The translations under genes were made by a program, and so were the position numbers. Below, piece after piece: positions 53,775 to 55,659 of a DNA stretch of 55,659 nt; within the stretch, counting starts at the first letter, position 1; each line of letters begins with the position of its first letter. The notes under the pieces are model-generated. The model was not told where the DNA came from. It searched no databases and saw nothing but the letters and a program-made list of their open reading frames with translations. The stretch is from Pueribacillus theae (GTDB taxonomy: Bacteria > Bacillota > Bacilli > Bacillales > UBA6769). The DNA lies in NCBI RefSeq assembly GCF_003097615.1, contig NZ_QCZG01000027.1, forward strand, positions 1 to 55,659, given 5' to 3'.

Positions 53775-54525
53775 ACGACACCCCGCCTAAAACACCTTGC
53801 GTTTTCATAATTCCTGTAAAAAAAGCCTGCCTTGTTTCATCACCCTTGTTCAATTGTGTATACATTTGCCCATCTTTTATAAAAATAACACGACTGCAAT
53901 AGCTGGCTGCAACAGGGTCGTGAGTGACCATTAAAATCGTAGCTTTTCGTTTCTGGTTCAAATCACTAAGTTTGTTTAATAAGTCAGAAGCGGATTTGGA
54001 ATCAAGCGCCCCTGTCGGTTCATCTGCAAAAATGATGCTTGGTTCATGAATAAAAGCTCTTGCTGCGGAGGTACGCTGTTTTTGTCCGCCAGATATTTCA
54101 TTTGGATATTTATCTTTCATTTCATAAATGCCGAGTTCCCTTGCCAATGCTTCGAATTTTTCGTTTGCCGCTTTTTTGGGCGTCTTCGTTATCGACAAAG
54201 GCAGGAGAATATTTTCCTTTACGGTAAGCGTATCGAGCAGATTATATTCTTGAAAAATAAAGCCTAAATGATTCTTTCGAAATTGAGCCAGCTCCTTCTC
54301 TTTCATGTTGGTCATTTCGGTTCCTTCAATTTTGATTGATCCGCTGCTTACCTTGTCAATGGATGAGAGCACGTTAAGCAAGGTGGTTTTTCCCGACCCA
54401 GAGGCTCCCATAATGCTGACGAACTCCCCTTTGTCAATACTTAGATCGATCCCCTTTAGCACCTCCTGCCGATTGAATTTATTGCCATAGCTTTTATGAA
54501 TGTTATTCGCTTCTAAAATTTTCAT
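53764..54525 (-). CDS. BceA-type ABC transporter ATPase
   Basis: 253 residues. Walker [11 protein letters not shown]-loop [14 protein letters not shown], signature [14 protein letters not shown], Walker [13 protein letters not shown] and switch [11 protein letters not shown]. MacB/BceA group. It partners the following permease. The kinase upstream is truncated, so normal BceRS control may be absent. Confidence 0.9.
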   Translation of the reverse strand: MKILEANNIHKSYGNKFNRQEVLKGIDLSIDKGEFVSIMGASGSGKTTLLNVLSSIDKVSSGSIKIEGTEMTNMKEKELAQFRKNHLGFIFQEYNLLDTLTVKENILLPLSITKTPKKAANEKFEALARELGIYEMKDKYPNEISGGQKQRTSAARAFIHEPSIIFADEPTGALDSKSASDLLNKLSDLNQKRKATILMVTHDPVAASYCSRVIFIKDGQMYTQLNKGDETRQAFFTGIMKTQGVLGGVSYEH

Positions 54526-54565
54526 ATCTTGGTGCTCCTTTTTAGTGGTTGATGAATTTAAGTAT

Positions 54566-54620
54566 TAGAAAAACTTGGCTTATCGCCGAGTCTTAATAGC
54601 GAAAGCCTTAGTTTTTCTTA
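54566..54620. other. long hairpin between the kinase remnant and the BceA-like gene
   Basis: AGAAAAACT and GGCTTATCGC pair with GCGAAAGCC and AGTTTTTCT around a 12-nt loop. Either the terminator of the kinase unit or part of the control region of the transporter. The stretch 54526-54742 has no gene. Confidence 0.5.
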
Positions 54621-54742
54621 TACTTTGAACCGATAAAAGAATAAAATGGCTACGAAAGTTATGCTTTCTTAAAGTATAAAAAAGGATGGTGATTTTCTCC
54701 TGCCATTGTCCGAACAAATAATAAAAGCATATGACATTTTTG

Positions 54743-55513
54743 TCACATGCCCGTTATATAGTGAAATTGGTTTCTTTTCGGAAAACGTAAAGTAAAGACT
54801 GTCCCTTTGCCAACCTCTGATTGGACAGCAATGTGGATGAATAATGATTCAGCGGCTTTTTTCGCTAAATAAAGCCCCATCCCGGTCGCTTTATTGTCAT
54901 GATGCTCCGTTGTTGACGTAAAGCCTTTCTCAAAAATACGGGGCAAATCTTTTCGATTAATCCCTCTGCCAAAATCCCGGATTTCTAACTTCACCTGTCC
55001 ATCTTGCTCATACGTTCGTATTTCAATGTCGGATGCCTGGCTATATTTCACGGCATTCGTTAACAGCTGGCGAAGAATAAAACCCAGCCATTTCCCGTCT
55101 GTCAGAACTTCAGTACTTTCGATTTCGACATGAAACCCAATCCCTTTTTGGATGCACCAAAATTTGAGTGTTTTAATCTCTTCAAAAATCAGCGGCCTGA
55201 GTGCCACTTTTTCAATATACAAATCATTTTTCATAAAGGGAATACGTTTTTGATGAAGCTGTTGATCAAGCAGCAAATGAACCCGAAGCCATTCATGAGT
55301 GAGTTGGGCTTTTAAACTATTATCCTCTAGCCGGTCGATCATTAACTGCATCGCTGTTAACGGTGTTTTCACCTCATGGATCCAGGATAGCAGTTCATCC
55401 TTTTCCTGCTCCAAGGTTAGTGACTGGAGGGTTGATGTTTTTTTCAACCATTCGGTTTGGTTTTTCAGCCTTTCCTCAACGATCTGTTCAAAAGGGCTTT
55501 CCGCCTCGTTCAA
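54743..55513 (-). pseudogene. BceS-like sensor histidine kinase, 5' truncated
   Basis: HisKA-like helix with phospho-acceptor in ELLSWIHEVKTPLTAMQLMI, then an ATPase core with RQLLTNAVKYSQASDIE, IRDFGRGINRKDLPRIFEKG and GMGLYLAKKAAESL. The frame reads on upstream to 55618 as RYHKETKFYKSLEEWEANLD, typical of BceS after its second membrane helix, but then hits TAA with no start. The two membrane helices are missing, so sensing is lost. Only TTG 55513 could start a soluble stub. No response regulator is seen before the window end. Confidence 0.75.
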
Positions 55514-55659
55514 GTTTGTGACATCGAGATTAGCTTCCCATTCTTCAAGACTTTTATAAAATTTCGTTTCCTTATGGTAGCGAATTATAATAAACTCAAC
55601 TTTCGCACCTAGTAAAAATTAAAATATTCAAGTTCCTGTAAAGTTCATATCCGTTTAAG

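Noticed and set aside
1..55659. CRISPR arrays, rRNA or tRNA genes, prophage structural genes
   Set aside because: No regularly spaced repeats with spacers, no tRNA cloverleaf or rRNA sequence, and no phage structural genes were recognised on either strand.

Overview
The window looks like chromosomal DNA of a spore-forming, motile, respiring member of the Bacillaceae. The evidence is a SleL/YaaH-type spore cortex hydrolase, a Hag-type flagellin with a SigD promoter, cytochrome bd with the CydS small subunit, bacterial NO synthase, a B. subtilis-like sulfate assimilation cluster, a BceAB-type transporter, Fur boxes, strong AGGAGG ribosome binding sites and frequent TTG/GTG starts. The genus cannot be fixed from sequence alone.

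Layout. 0-8 kb: housekeeping and metabolic genes (SleL-like hydrolase, DUF3267 protease-like protein, quinone-type PyrD, squalene/phytoene-synthase-fold protein, CAP-domain protein, aldehyde dehydrogenase) and an ectoine synthase gene without ectA/ectB beside it. 8-10.9 kb: a LytTR regulator, DUF3021 membrane protein and ABC exporter cassette. 10.9-14.9 kb: an accessory island with a nuclease-like protein, two relics of a TxpA/BsrG-type type I toxin with a well-formed antisense RNA unit, a two-gene Hip-kinase module (kinase plus HipS-like/HIRAN partner), and an antitoxin gene whose RelE/ParE toxin is truncated. 14.9-17.1 kb: a flagellin gene interrupted by two group I introns, with two alternative copies of the extreme C-terminus. 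17-25 kb: copper-binding Csp-like protein, a structured non-coding segment, MMPL exporter with MarR regulator and large palindromic operator, repeat coiled-coil protein, membrane-thioredoxin fusion, LemA/HtpX. 25-33 kb: cydA-cydB-cydS with an extra 30-residue ORF upstream, lipoproteins, CtaG/DUF2243, NO synthase.

33.6-43.1 kb holds the complete assimilatory sulfate route on one strand: cysJ-cysI-yezD, then cysH-cysP-sat-cysC-sumT-sirB. Each block is preceded by the same 25-nt element fused to an intrinsic terminator, which looks like a shared transcription attenuator that I do not recognise. SirC is not in the cluster.

43.4-49.4 kb: XRE regulator/membrane protein pair, hemerythrin protein, a Fur-box-flanked ferredoxin-NADP reductase pseudogene, and a ferrichrome-type uptake operon. 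49.4-55.7 kb: a degenerate area with three copies of a ~150-bp MITE-like repeat, a truncated membrane gene, a trypsin-like protease, a coiled-coil gene fragment, and a BceAB-type ABC transporter whose sensor kinase has lost its membrane-spanning N-terminus.

Strongest candidates for new biology: the two-intron flagellin with duplicated ends, the shared sulfur-assimilation leader, the kinase/HipS-HIRAN pair with its neighbouring toxin relics, the extra small ORF before cydA, and the ~150-bp repeat family.
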